Shown here: piece after piece, positions 24,880 through 36,229 of the stretch
How the letters are laid out: the number at the start of each line of letters is the position of its first letter
Numbering within the stretch: position 1 is the stretch's first letter
DNA from: Lichenostomus cassidix
Taxonomy: Eukaryota; Chordata; Aves; Passeriformes; Meliphagidae
Direction of reading: 5' to 3'
Length of the DNA stretch: 64,000 bases
Assembly: GCA_008360975.2 (NCBI GenBank)
Contig: CM039202.1
Span: 3,358,128 to 3,422,127 of the forward strand
Position numbers and translations under genes: made by a program
The notes under the pieces: generated by a model
The model's database searches: none
What the model was told of the DNA's origin: nothing
The model's input: only the letters and a program-made list of their open reading frames with translations

Positions 24880-25545
24880 CCAGCCCAACCTGGACCCAAC
24901 CTTGGCTCCAACCCCACTCCAAATTGGTTCCAACACCATCTCCAAGCCCAGCTCGAACATTGTCTCCAACCCAGCTCCAACGCCAAATCCGACCCAGCTC
25001 CAACTCAGCTCCAGCTCTTCTCCAACCCAGCTCCAATTACAACTCTAACTCAGCTCCAACCCAGCCCCAACTCCAACCCCATCTCCAACTCTGCTCCAAC
25101 CCCAAATCCAACCCAGCTCCATTTTGTGTGGTTGTGTCCCCAGCCCCAACCCAGCTCCAACCGAGTTCCAATTCCAAACCCATCTCCAAATCCAACCCAG
25201 CCCAGCTCCAGCCCCATCTCCAACTGTGCTCCAACCTAACTCCAACCCATCTCCAAGCTAGCCCAAACCCAGCTCCAACCCAATTCCAGCTCCAATTCCA
25301 GCCCAGCTCCAACCCAACTCCAGCTCCAACTCCAACCCAGCTCCAACCCAACTCCAGCCCAGCTCCAACCCAGCTCCAACCCAACTCCAGCCCAGCTCCA
25401 ACCCCATCTCTGAATCTGCTCCAACCCAGCTCCAACTCAGCTCCAGCTCCAGCTCCAACCCAGTTCCAATCTCAACTCCAACCCAGCTCCAAACCAACTC
25501 CAACCCAACTCCAACTCTTCTCCAACCCCATCTCCAGGCTGTTCC
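24880..25545 (+). repeat. (CCAACTCCAACCCAGCTC)n minisatellite
   Basis: About sixty ~11-bp units of CCAACCCAGCT or CCAACTCCAGC. Both strands are open for 130-210 codons (S-N-P-A-P-T-Q on plus, G-W-S-W-V-G on minus), purely from the repeat. Confidence 0.94.
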
Positions 25546-26269
25546 TGCTCCTCCTGAGGAGGAGGTGATGCTGCCACATGGCCACGTGGATCCCCTGAGC
25601 TGGCAGGGACCCAGGAGCAGCAGTGACACCATCACTTTTGTCACACTGGCAGCTCAGCGCCTTCACCTCCGCGCGTCTGTCACCCATCAAGGGAATCAGG
25701 AATCGGGAATCGCTCCGGTCCCGGAGCTAAACACAGACATGAGGAAGGAGGAGAAACCCAGCAGGAGCTCCAAAGGGAGCTGAGAACAGCCCTGGCCCCG
25801 GCTGGCACCCACTCCCCCCGAGCTGTCACCCCAGGCATCCCAGACACTCCGATTCCTCTCCCACCCACAGGGACAGAAAACTCGGGACAGCCTAAAAATA
25901 AAATACTCCAGACCTTCCTGAAAAAAAAAAAAACAACTAGACGCCGGAGTGTGGGCGTCACTGGAATAAAAAGCCTCGGGAAGGTGTCGCAGGATGGATC
26001 CCTGCAGCCCAAACCGTGTTACAGGAGCTCTGCCACGGCTGAGCACCTCCTGTGGGAGCTGCGGTTATTTTAGGGATCTTCCTTCTGGCTGGCGTGTCCT
26101 GAAATAGGACTTTTGTCTTGCTGGAGTGAAGTTGGGGGGAAAAAATTGTTGTGTTTGCTCAGTCTGACAACAGGATTGCAGTTCCCTGGGAGAGTTTGGC
26201 TTGGGAAGTCCTTCCTGAGGGTTGGGTGAGAGAGTTTTTATTTTATTCCCGATTTTTGGTGACAGTTGG
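25546..26269. other. Unique segment with an A-run
   Basis: A13 run at 25920, preceded by AATAAA at 25897. It could be a small retroposed 3' end, but no parent gene was recognised. Confidence 0.4.
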
Positions 26270-27030
26270 GATGATGAGGAAGGAAAATAATCATCCTAGG
26301 GGATGTTTGATAGGATGAGAAAGGAAAATAGTCCTTCCTGTGGGCTGATTGATAGGATAAGGAATGAAAATAGTCCTTCTTATGGGCAGATTAAAAGGAT
26401 AAGGAAGGAAAATAGTCCTTCCAGAGGGCTGATTAATAAAATAAGGAGGGAAAAGAATCCTTCCTATGGGCTGCTTGATAGGATAAGGAAGGAAATTTGT
26501 CTGTCCTGATGCCTTAGGATTTTAGCTTCTATTCTTTTTTTTTATTTGTGTATCTGCAATCCTGTAATTCTCTAGTGTATAACTCTGGACTCCATTCAGG
26601 GTGCTAAGCTAATTTCTCTCATTTTTAGACAAAACAATTCCTCTCTCAGCCCAAAACTCAAGGACACCTCACTGTCTCAGAGCCCCAAGATATGGAAACA
26701 GCAGTGAATGAACTGGGGGAGCAAACTTGGAGTGATTGACTTCATTAGCTGAAGCTGTAATTGGAGGATTAACCCTGAGATGCAAATGGACAGAACTTAT
26801 AAAGTATGAAAAACTCATGACCTTATAAAAAACTTTAAAAGTATGACAAACTGGTGCCCTGCTGTCCATGTTGGGTGTAGCCCTGGGTGAGCTGTGAGTG
26901 CCCTGAGTGCACCTGAAGGCCTTCAGTAAATTTAACTGCTTTTTATTCTCTTCACTCTGTCTAGCCTCTGTTTGAGGTAAACCCATCAGGCACCCGTCCT
27001 ACAGGTGGCTTAATAGGACGAGGAAGGAAA
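26270..27030 (+). repeat. ~43-bp minisatellite split by an LTR
   Basis: Five to six units of AGGAAGGAAAATAGTCCTTC, CTATGGGCTGATTGATAGGA run from 26275 to 26500. The interrupted unit resumes after the LTR at 26996-27030 (CCTACAGGTGGCTTAATAGG, then AGGAAGGAAAA). Confidence 0.92.
26507..26995 (+). mobile_element. Solo retroviral LTR inserted in a minisatellite
   Basis: Starts TGATGCCT and ends AGGCACCC (decayed from AGGCATCA). The 4-bp duplication GTCC is at 26503-26506 and 26996-26999. The octamer at 26780 and TATAAAG at 26798 are kept. The flanking repeat unit is split by the insertion. Confidence 0.9.
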
Positions 27031-27035
27031 ACCCA

Positions 27036-27793
27036 CTGTGAGGTGCCATCAGTGGGATGGAGCAGGAGCACAGCTCTCCATGGATGGACAAGGATGTGAG
27101 GGGTGTAAAACACAGGGGAAATGAAGATTGTGATGAAATTTAATCCAACACAAAACTCAGCATGGCTCAGGGGTGGTGCAGAGGGTGGCAGACAGAGTTT
27201 GTCATCCCCCAGGATGGCAGAGCTGTGATAAATCCATGGTGAACCTGAGCCCTCAGAGCTCTCCCACATCCTGTGGAGTCACTGCAGGAAAATAAATATC
27301 CTGGGATGAAGGTGATGTTGTTGCTCTCCCTGGAGATTCCTGTTCCGAATCACCCGATAAATTCCGAGGCTCTAAACACCACAAAACACAACTTTGAAGT
27401 GAGAGAGCTCACGAGGTGACAGCAGGCAGAGAATTAGAGTGAGTTCCCAGGGTGATCTCACAGAAGTGAGTGCTGGAAGAGCCTCCCGTGGGATTTGGGA
27501 GATAAAGGATGCTCTGGAGAGCATTCCCTGGTGGAGGCAGAGCAGAGAAAAACGACACTGAGAGCTTTTCCCCATCATTCCTGGGAGCTGGGTAGGTTTG
27601 GAGCTGTCAGAGGAGCATTTCTGCAGGAGGAGGCACTTCTTATCCATCTGGAGCACCAGAGAGGGATGGTGTGAATCCATCGATGAGCTGGACAAGGCAT
27701 GGGGAGGCTGAGGACATCTGTCAGTCTTGGATGAGCTTCTTCCTGCACAAAACCCCAGCCCTGTTGTCACTTCAGGGGAATTTATTGCTGCTC
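27036..27793. other. Unique segment between two LTRs
   Basis: No gag, pol or env similarity is visible, so the two flanking LTRs are separate insertions and not a provirus. Their different target duplications agree. Confidence 0.6.
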
Positions 27794-27797
27794 AGTG

Positions 27798-28271
27798 TGA
27801 TGCCTCAGGATTTTAGCTTCTGTATTTTTGGTGTATCTGTAGTTTTAGTGTGTGGCTCTGGGCTCCATATAAAGTGCTAAAACTTCTGTTCCCAGCATTT
27901 TTATACCAAAAAATCCTCTAAAGCTCGAGATCCAAGGACACTTTGCTGCCTCAGAGCTCCAAAATATATGTAAACAGCAGTGAATGAACTGGGGGAGCAA
28001 ACTTGGAGTGATTGACTTCATTAGCTGAAGCTGTAATTGGAGGATTAACCCTGAGATGCAAATGAACAGAACTTATAAAGTGTGAAAAACTCCTGACTTC
28101 TAAAAAACTTCTAAAGTATGACAAACTGGTGCCCTGCTGTCCATGTTGGGTGTAGCCCTGGGTGAGCTGTGAGTGCCCTGAGTGCACCTGAAGGCCTTCA
28201 GTAAATTTAACTGCTTTTTATTCTCTTCACTCTGTCTAACCTCTGTTTCAGGCAAGCCCCTCAAGGCATCA
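27798..28271 (+). mobile_element. Solo retroviral LTR, 474 bp, with target duplication
   Basis: Bounded by the perfect inverted termini TGATGCCT and AGGCATCA and flanked by a 4-bp duplication AGTG (27794-27797 and 28272-28275). An octamer ATGCAAAT (28056) stands 10 bp before TATAAAG (28074). A tail with TAAATTTAACTGCTTTTTAT and CTCTTCACTCTGTC resembles an R-U5 region. A 4-bp duplication is usual for gammaretrovirus-like elements. There is no internal region, so it is a solo LTR. Confidence 0.9.
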
Positions 28272-28275
28272 AGTG

Positions 28276-29029
28276 AAAAGCCAGAGGAGAAAAAAAAGAA
28301 CAGATGAAAGGAGATTTGTGAGGCATTGCAGACCCAGCTGCAAAAACCAGGGGAGGATGGAGAAACTGAGTGTCAAAATCAGGGCTTGGAGCAGTTTGTG
28401 CTCCTCCTGGGATCCAAAATCACTCCATGCCCTCCCCAGATTTCTGAAAAAAAACCCAAAAACCTCTCCCTGGTTTCTGAAACTGCAGCCTGGCCGAGCT
28501 GACACTTTATGCTAATGAGTCAATATGATTTATTTACCCCTGGCGCTGTCTGGGGAGGCAGTCACACGTCAGCCCCTGGCAGAAGGGCTGCTCGGAGCCA
28601 GCCTGGAGCCAGGTGACAGACGGGCACGGTGGCAGGGACAGCTTTCGGATCCAAACCTCACTTTGTTTTACTCTCGGGGACATCATCAGGACGTCTGCTG
28701 TCTCCAGCACAGACCTGAGGTGGCATCCAGTGAAGCTCAGGCCTCTGGCGATCTCCAGAGTTCAGAATTCACCTCTGAACTCGACCTCTGACTTCTGCAG
28801 TTGGGATTGAGTCAGGCAAAATCTGGGCTTGAATTTAAAATTAAAGTTCTTAATTCATAGATTTTGGTGATACAGAACTTGCGGGAGCTGTTTGCAAAGA
28901 AATTCGTGGGACAGGACAACCTGTTGGCTTTTCTGCCTCTGAGTATTTTGAGTTCTTAGACCAAGGAAAGATAGGTTGGGAGATCAGGATGTGCCAGAGC
29001 ATAACAATGCCTCATTCCTGGAATAAATA
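28276..29029. other. Unique intron segment
   Basis: No repeat or gene recognised. Confidence 0.5.
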
Positions 29030-29130
29030 TCCTGGAATTATGGGATGGTTTGGGTGGGAAAAGACCTTAAATCCCAACCAGTACCACCCATGCCATGGGC
29101 GAGGACACCTTTCATAGATCCAGGTGGAGA
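29030..29130 (-). mobile_element. CR1 LINE 3' fragment abutting an LTR
   Basis: GGGATGGTTTGGGTGGGAAA, GACCTTAAATCCCAACCAGT and CATAGATCCAGGTGGAG. It joins the truncated side of the LTR. Confidence 0.8.
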
Positions 29131-29495
29131 GGCTACACCCAAAATGGATGACAAGTCACAGGTTTTTCATACTTTATAAGTTTTTCTAAGTTTACAGATT
29201 TTTCATACTTTATAAGTTCTGTCCATTTGCATATCAGGGGTTAATCCTCCAATTACAGCTTCAGCTAATGAAGTCAATCACTCCAGGTTTGCTCCCCCAG
29301 TTCATTCACTGCTGTTTCCATGTCTTGGGGCTCTGAGACAGTGAGGTGTCCTTGAGTTTTGGGCTTGGAGAGGAATTGTTTTGGCTAAAAGTGAAATTTA
29401 GAAATTAGCTCAGCATGGAGTCCAGAGTTACACACTAGAGAATCACAGGATTACAAATACATGGAAAATACAGAAACTGAAATCCTAAGGCATCA
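29131..29495 (-). mobile_element. Retroviral LTR, inverted copy, truncated
   Basis: Reverse complement of the LTRs at 26507 and 27798. It ends on the plus strand at AGGCATCA (29488-29495), the outer edge. The R-U5 side is missing, replaced by a CR1 fragment. A 36-bp segment around TTTTTCATACTTTATAAGTT is duplicated. Octamer (29225) and TATA (29208) motifs are kept. No viral gene is present. Confidence 0.85.
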
Positions 29496-30194
29496 ACACC
29501 ACAGAGAAGCTTTGACAAGACAGAATCGCGGTAATGGGCAAAAGCACTAATGCGATAAATAACACTTCACGTTCCGTTCCAGCTGCCCCGAGATTTTATT
29601 TCACATCAGATCCTCGAGGAAAGGCTCTCAATCCATCAAAACGAGACATTCAGGGGGAAAGCCAATTGTCCAAAATCCTTGCTGGTGTCGGGAGCAAGAG
29701 CCTGAACTCCTGCCCTGCTCTCGGTGGCCAACAGCCTCCCGCTGTCCTCACGGATCGACTCGTCTGCGCCGAGATAAAATATTGATGTTCTCTCGCTCCT
29801 CTGGCTGCCTCGTGGATGAATCCTTTGGAGTGAGAATTATCCCCTGCCGCGATCTCCAGCAGCTCCAAGTCGTGCAGAAGAGGTCGCGGGTCGTTCAGGA
29901 GAGATGTCTGCAGCATTCCCAGACGCCTCAGTAACACGGATCTCCCGCTTGGAGGAATTTGTACCTTTTGAAAGCAGCAAAAATCTCCTCCTCGGGTGTT
30001 TCTGTGCTTCCCTCAGTAATTTCGGGGTGGGGGAAGCTCCAGGTGGGCGCAGTGAAGGGATTTGGGTGCTGATGTGGGGTGGAAATACATTTTTCCTCCC
30101 ACAGCTGTGGTGTTTTGTGGTTCCGAATCCAAGATTAACCCTGAGAGGTGAGAGAAGCAAAGCCTTCTTAATGAAAATATTTAAATATTTTTAA
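29496..30194. other. Unique CpG-retaining segment
   Basis: 29520-29910 is unique and keeps many CpGs (GATCGACTCGTCTGCGCCGA, GTCGCGGGTCGTTC). A regulatory or recently unmethylated element is possible. No splice-flanked open frame recognised. Confidence 0.45.
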
Positions 30195-30345
30195 AACCCT
30201 GTCCAGGGCTCTCCTGATGTGTCCAAAGCCAGGCTGGATTAGGCTTGGAGCAACCTGGGGTGGTGGGAGGTGCCCCATGGCAGGGGGTGGGAAGAGATGG
30301 AATTCAAGTTCCCTTGAACCCAAAGCATTCCATGGATTTATAATC
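30195..30345 (+). mobile_element. CR1 LINE 3' fragment
   Basis: TGTCCAAAGCCAGGCTGGAT, GGCTTGGAGCAACCTGGGGT and GAACCCAAAGCATTCCATGG. Confidence 0.83.
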
Positions 30346-30597
30346 ATAAAATCCAGAATTACACATAAATTTGGCACCCAGCACAGATAGTTTTGTTAGG
30401 TAAATCCCTTTTTTCCCTGTCCTTCCCCATTTTCCAGCCTCAGGGTGATTTTTCCCTCATTTCCCCTCAGAGACTTTTCTCTGACGTGAGCTCCAGGCTC
30501 TGCTCCCATCCCATCCTCTCTAAATCATCGCCAAAAACCTGGAGAATTCTGCCAGCACTTGTTCCCTCAATGTCCTCTCCACCCAAACACATCAGTA

Positions 30598-31265
30598 CAC
30601 CCCAGAGGGATTGATCTGATCAATCCATTTCTCCTATTGACAAACATTTCAGGAATGGGATATCCAACCCCAGAGGGATCAATCCAATCAATCCACTTCT
30701 CCTGACAAAAAATTTTGGGAATGGAAAATCCAACCGCAGAGGGATTGATCCAATCCACTTCTCCTAATAAAATATTTTGGGAATGGGACATCCAACCTCA
30801 GAGGGATCAATCCAATCAATCCACTTCTTCTTACAAAAAATTTGGGGAATGGGAAGTCCAACCCCAGAGGAATCAATCCAATCAATCAACTTCTCCTTTT
30901 GACAAAACATTTTGGGAACGGGACATCCAACCCTAAAAGGATCGATTCAATCAATCCATTTCTCCTGACGAAATATTTCGGGAATGGGACATCCAACCCC
31001 AGAGGGATCGATCCAATCAATCCATTTCTCCTAATAAAATATTTCGGGAATGGGACATCCAATTCCAGAGGGATCAATCCAATCAATCCATTTCTCCTGA
31101 CAAAAAATTTTGGGAATGGGACATCCAACCCTAAAAGGATTGATCCAATCAACCCACTTCTTCTTACAAAATATTTCAGGAATGGGACATCCAGTTCCAG
31201 AGGGATCGATCCAATCAATCCACTTCTCCTCCAAACAAAACATTTCAGGAATGGGACATCCAACC
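30598..31265 (+). repeat. ~65-bp minisatellite, ten units
   Basis: Units of GAGGGATCAATCCAATCAAT, CCACTTCTCCTGACAAAA, AATTTTGGGAATGGGACATC and CAACCCCA. Open frames on both strands are repeat products. Confidence 0.95.
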
Positions 31266-31683
31266 CCACATCAAACACAAATCACCCAACCCCATAGCTT
31301 TTCCTTGGAATGCCATTCCATTTCCATTTCCATTTCCTTTCTCCGTGGTTTGCCCCACGGAAGGCACAATGCCCTTCGGGGTGGCATTGGCGCCATCATC
31401 TCCGGTGCCATTTCCCCACCGAGCAGCACCTCCTGCCTCCTCCAGCCACATTAAATTTTCAGGATGTCTCAGAGCCAGCCCAGAGCGAAGCAGCTCCAGC
31501 GGATTCCTGGCTGTGGATGTTTCCAGAGCCCTGCAAGAACTCTGTCAGCCCAGACAGAGGGAGACGAGGCGTTTATTTCAGGTTCTCTGTGCCAGAGATG
31601 TCCCAGGAACCAGGCTGGAGGGGAGGAGAGGCAGATGGAGGGGGAGAGGGGCTGAAATGCAGCTTCCCATGGCTGGAAATACT
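31266..31683. other. Unique segment
   Basis: Contains a short (TCCATT)n run at 31316. CpGs at 31370-31410 and 31480-31570. No gene recognised. Confidence 0.45.
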
Positions 31684-32324
31684 GAATTTGTGATTGTGGG
31701 ATAAAACACCCACCTTTCCCTGAAAATTGTAAAAATCCAGATCAGGGATGTGCAGCTTGGGTTTCGCTTGTCCCTGTATTTCTTCTGATTTGTCTGTTTG
31801 GCTTTCCAGGTTTTTTGAGGTGGAAAATCTGGTTTTCTGGTCGTGCTTTAGGAGTGGAGAGCTCAGCCAGGCACCCCAACAGGTGAGGACAAACAAGCAA
31901 GGATTTTAGAGCAAAACATCCAACACAAGTGGATCCTTGGGGTGAAAATCCCAATTTTAACTCCTGAGTCTGTGCTCTGACTGCCCAAGACATGCAAGGT
32001 GGGGGAGAGCAGGCAAAGAAACACTTGGATTTGTGATTGTGGGATAAAAACATCCACATTTCCCTGAAAATTGGGATTGTAAAAATCCAGATTGGTGATG
32101 TGGAACTTGGGTTTCTCTTCCCCTGGTGTTTCTTCCAATCTGACTGTTTGGCTTTCTGGTTTTTGTGCAAATTGAGGTGGAAAATCTGTTTTTCTGGCTG
32201 TGCTTTAGGAGTGGAGATCTCAGCCAGGCACCCCCAGCAGGTGAGGACGAACAAGGGAGGATTTCAGAGCGAAACATCCAACCCACGTGGATCCTTGGGG
32301 TGAAAATCCCAATCTAAACTCCTG
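31684..32324 (+). repeat. Tandem duplication of ~290-bp units
   Basis: 31684-31969 and 32029-32324 share TGTGATTGTGGGATAAAA, CTTTCCCTGAAAATT, TGCTTTAGGAGTGGAGA, CTCAGCCAGGCACCCC and GTGGATCCTTGGGGTGAAAA. About 60 bp of other sequence separates them. Identity looks near 85 percent by eye. Confidence 0.9.
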
Positions 32325-32344
32325 AGTTCTGCGTATTTCGACAT

Positions 32345-32545
32345 TTTTGTGGAATTATGGAATGGGTTGGGTTGGGAAAAACCTTAAAAATCACCCAATT
32401 CCAGCCTGGACACCTATCTAAGTTGTTCCAACCTGGCCTTGGATGCTTCCAGGGATGATTCATCCCCAAATTCCCTGAACAACACTCCCTCTGCCTTCTT
32501 TGAATTTGAACTCCAAACCTCCATCCAGCCTCGTCCCCAAACTGC
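32345..32545 (-). mobile_element. CR1 LINE 3' fragment
   Basis: TTATGGAATGGGTTGGGTTG, ACCTTAAAAATCACCCAATT, CAACCTGGCCTTGGATGCTT and CCTGAACAACACTCCCTCTG. Confidence 0.82.
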
Positions 32546-33069
32546 TCCTGCTGGCGTCGTAGTTAATGACTTTTATTAGCAATGCTAATGAGATCACTAA
32601 AAATGTTTATGGGACAAATTCATTTAGAGAGAGACAAAGCTTCTGGAGGACTCAGGGCTCTCCCGGGCCCGGCTCTCCTGGCTGTAATTATTATTATCCC
32701 ACAGCCCAGAGCGGGAATTCAGATCTATTTCATCCTAATATTAAGCGGTAGCTTTTCTTTTAATCTCCTCGTGTTGTCCCCAGGCGTTTCGGAGGTGGTG
32801 GGGAAGATCCTGGGTAATAAAGCGTGAAAAATGCTCCACGTCAACATCGCTTTGTCTCAGATGTTTAACAAGAGCCAAACATCCAAAAGCTTTCTCTGGG
32901 CTCACAGGAGGCTGCGGCTCGGTGAGGTGAGACGGCTCAGATCCTCTCACGGCTCTCATTCCAGCCCCAGGATGGAATTCCCTGCTGAAAATGGGATTTT
33001 TTGGGGGAAATTTCTTCATGGGAATGGTTTCCAGTTGTCTCTTTATGGTTTTTCATGAATCAATCCACT
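32546..33069. other. Unique segment
   Basis: A+T-rich unique DNA at 32565-32640 and some CpGs near 32770-32950. No exon recognised. Confidence 0.45.
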
Positions 33070-33203
33070 GTGGAGTTGCCATGGCTGTGGGGATTTGACA
33101 GCGGGTGTGGCACTTGGGGACGTGTTTGGGGTGGCCTTGGCAGTGCTGGGGGAACTCGAGGGTCTCAGAGGGTTTTTCCAACCCAAACAATTCCACCGTT
33201 GAA
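33070..33203 (+). mobile_element. CR1 LINE 3' fragment, variant subfamily
   Basis: GGTGTGGCACTTGGGGACGT, GGGTGGCCTTGGCAGTGCTG and AGGGTTTTTCCAACCCAAAC. Confidence 0.83.
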
Positions 33204-33205
33204 GT

Positions 33206-34499
33206 AATTTTCTAATATTTTTTTCTGATGGAAAAACTGCCAGCTTTTAGCATGAACTGTGTTTATTTATTTGTTTAATTATTTAACTGGGAGAGGAAAA
33301 ATTTGGCTTTTAACCTCTATCCATCCATATAGGATTTTTGCTCAGGGATATCTGGAGGGAAAAAATGCTTTCAACTCCCCAAGACTGGGTTGGTGTTTGT
33401 GCCTGTGAAGGGCAGGTTTAGATGGGATATTGGGAAGGAATTTCTCCTTATTTCTGTGAGGATGGGGATGGGGAAATGAATTTTATCAGCATTTTGCTCA
33501 GGACAAACCTTTGCCAACCCTTCTCTTCCCTATTCCCACCTATTCAAGGGGAAAAAAACCGAAAAAACCAAAAAAATTCAAAACAAAACCCATTTCAGGC
33601 AGAAAATGCTTCTCCCCAGAAGGGCAGAGCTGGGGGAGTCTCCCAAAAAAACCCTCTGAGGTTTTTTTGTTGTTGTGGATGGTTTTGTGAGGGAAATGTT
33701 GGGAAATTAAAGCCATGAGGCCATGAAAATCCCCTGAAAAACCCCAGGATGGAGAGTGACTGTCCCAGAGCAGGAATGGAACTGCGACCAGGTTGGGATT
33801 ATTGATCCTCGTGGAGTTTGAAACAGTCAGAAGCAATCTGGGGTGGAAATCTGCGGAGTGAATTAAGTGTAACTTCACTTTTAATAGGAATTTTTAGGTC
33901 ATTTAGGGCTTAATGATCTCTATCCAGAGCTATTGGTTCCGGAATCCTTAGGAGGGAAAAGCATGAAGGGAAACATCCCGAATTTCTGGCTGGAGAGGAG
34001 TAAATACCCCAAGGATCTTTGTTTTGGAGGCAAAACACGTGTTGGGAAATAAGCTTGGGGAAAAAAAGAAGGATAAATAAGTTTTGGAGGAAGTGGATGC
34101 AGCAGGAATTCTGCTCCATTGGGCCCTGAGGGGGAAAAAAAAGGAATAAAGGCCACTGAGGTGAAGGAGTGAAGTAGGAATTCGTTGTAATTTTGGGATT
34201 TACAGCTGAAAAATACAATCAGGGATGTCGAGGAGGAGAGCTGGGAGCTCTCAGTGCGCAGAGCTGGAGGCGAGGAAGGAATAACGAGTGGAAAATCATC
34301 CTGCCAGAGGCTTGGCTCCCGAAAAAATGGCTTTTCCACCTCTGCTCTGGGGCGAGGGAGGGAGGAGGAATGAGAAAGGAGGGAGGGGAATGCAGCAGGG
34401 AGATTGATTCCGGCTGATTTTCCCGGGAAAATGGGAGTGGAACAATTCCAGAGGCTGCTGGGAGAGGCCTTGAGCTCAGTCCTGGTGGATCCCAAAATA
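33206..34499. other. Unique intron segment
   Basis: 33415-33470 resembles the GATGGGATATTGGGAAGGAA portion of CR1. The rest is unique. Confidence 0.5.
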
Positions 34500-34725
34500 A
34501 AGGGGAGGAAAGGGATGGATTTGGGAAGGAAAGGATGGATTTTGGAAGAAAAGGATGGATTTTGGAAGAAAAGGATGGATTTTGAAAGAAAAGGATGGAT
34601 TTGGGGAGAAAAGGATGGATTTTGGGAGGAAATGGATGGATTTTGGGAGGAAAGGATGGATTTGGGGAGGAAATTGACGAATTTTGGAAGGAAAGGATGG
34701 ATTTCAGGAGGAAAGGACCTGGATG
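34500..34725 (+). repeat. ~24-bp minisatellite (AAAGGATGGATTTTGGGAGG)
   Basis: About ten units of AAGGATGGATTTxGGAAGAA. In frame it yields K-D-G-F-W repeats because the period is near 24. Confidence 0.93.
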
Positions 34726-34944
34726 TGGTCAGAGGTTAAACTGCAGGGGATCAATGCGAGTTCATGAGTTTGAACAGGAGATAATCTCCAAAACAACCTC
34801 AGGAATGGGAAGGAAATAGGAAGCAATGGGAGGTTTTTAACAGTTTTAGTGGAAAATTCAAATCCCTGCTGTCAGAGCTTCACTGAGGTGTTATATTGGG
34901 TTTGCTTTTTTCCACAAAATGGTATTTTTAAGGAAAATATCCAA

Positions 34945-35055
34945 GGATGAGGAATCAGATGGAGTTTGGAGCAACCTGGGCTGGTGGAAAGTGTCCCTTT
35001 GTTGGTCTTGATGGCTTTTAAATGTTCCTTCCAACAAAACCAGTCCACAATTCTG
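34945..35055 (+). mobile_element. CR1 LINE 3' fragment
   Basis: GGAGCAACCTGGGCTGGTGG, AAAGTGTCCCTTTGTTGG and TGTTCCTTCCAACAAAACC. Confidence 0.8.
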
Positions 35056-36229
35056 CGAAATTCAGAGCTAAAATCAAGTATTTTGTCTCCCGTCGCTTGG
35101 AATAACAGGATGGAGTTCACTCACTCCAATTCCCATTATTGCACTTCGATGTGTGAATTATGTTTTTAATAATCTTTGACTTTGCTCCTCACCAGGACAC
35201 AGAAAGAAGCAAAATTTGATATCGAAAAGTTCCTTTTTTAATTGATCTCCTAATGGCTCCAGCCACGTTTTAAGCTTCCCACTCCTTCCTAAATGGGAAT
35301 GGGAAGCTTAAAAAAATAAAAATGTTCTTTCCAAAATCTTCCAAAACATCCTATTATTAATACATTAATTAATGGAGATTGGGGAATCATCTCCCACCAC
35401 CCCAGGGTAAACACTGGAATCAAAGTTTCTAACTCCAGCTTTCAAGCTGTTAATTGGTTGTCATTTAATAATGATCTGGGCTTTTCCAGGAATTAACACT
35501 TGGAGAAATTTAATATCCTGCTCCGTATTCCTGCTGCCACAGTCAGTGTGTGGAGGAACGTGGAGGAATGCAAAGGCTGTGGAGGGATTTTCTTTGAGGA
35601 GACCTTTTTACCATTTAATCCATTTAATTACTCCTTTTCTTTCTTCTTTTTTTTTTTTTAATTTATTTTTGGGCACCGCATGTCCCACACGGATGACAAA
35701 AATCACAGCATTTTTCCCCCTTTGGATGCAGAATTTTTCCCATCCCCAGAGCTCGGTGTTGCTCAGGAGTTAATTCCAGAGTCAGCGAACACCCGGAGCT
35801 TTGTTTGGAGTGTTGTTTGTTGTTCCTGCTCTGATCAAACACAGCTCCGCTTCCCTCCACTCACTAAAAATAGCGGAAAAAACATTCCCGCGAACAATAG
35901 CGCCGAGGGATTTGCTTCCCTCCCCCCAGGAGCGAGCTCCTGCAAAGAAATATTGTTTCTTAATTAATCATTTATCCACTTCATTAGGTGTTGTCGGCGG
36001 CGGAATGAGGAATGGGGATGCCGAGATGAGGCGCGCTGGGGTTTGTTTTGTTTCCCGAGGAGCTGGAGATCATTTCAAGGAGCAGCTGTGTCAGGAGGGT
36101 GGAAAATGGAGTTTGGGATGAGCAGGAGCTGGGCTGGGGTTTAATCCTGGGGTTTAATTCGGGGTTGATTAAACCCAGGATAAATTCGGGATAAATTCAG
36201 GATAAATTAAAATTTGGGATGTGGAGCTG
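35056..36229. other. Unique segment with CpGs at 35850-36040
   Basis: Contains TAGCGG, CCCGCGAAC and AGCGCCGAGG words. Poly-T at 35647. Short GGxTTAATTCGGG-type repeats at 36140-36210. No exon recognised. Confidence 0.45.

Noticed and set aside
24924..25568. 214-codon Pro/Ser/Asn-rich frame
   Set aside because: Pure product of the CCAACCCAGCTC minisatellite; the opposite strand is open as well.
25897..25932. Processed pseudogene 3' end (AATAAA followed by A13)
   Set aside because: No recognisable parent gene or target duplication; the A-run alone is weak evidence.
26507..28271. A provirus with two LTRs
   Set aside because: Different target duplications on each LTR and no gag, pol or env sequence between them; two solo LTRs instead.
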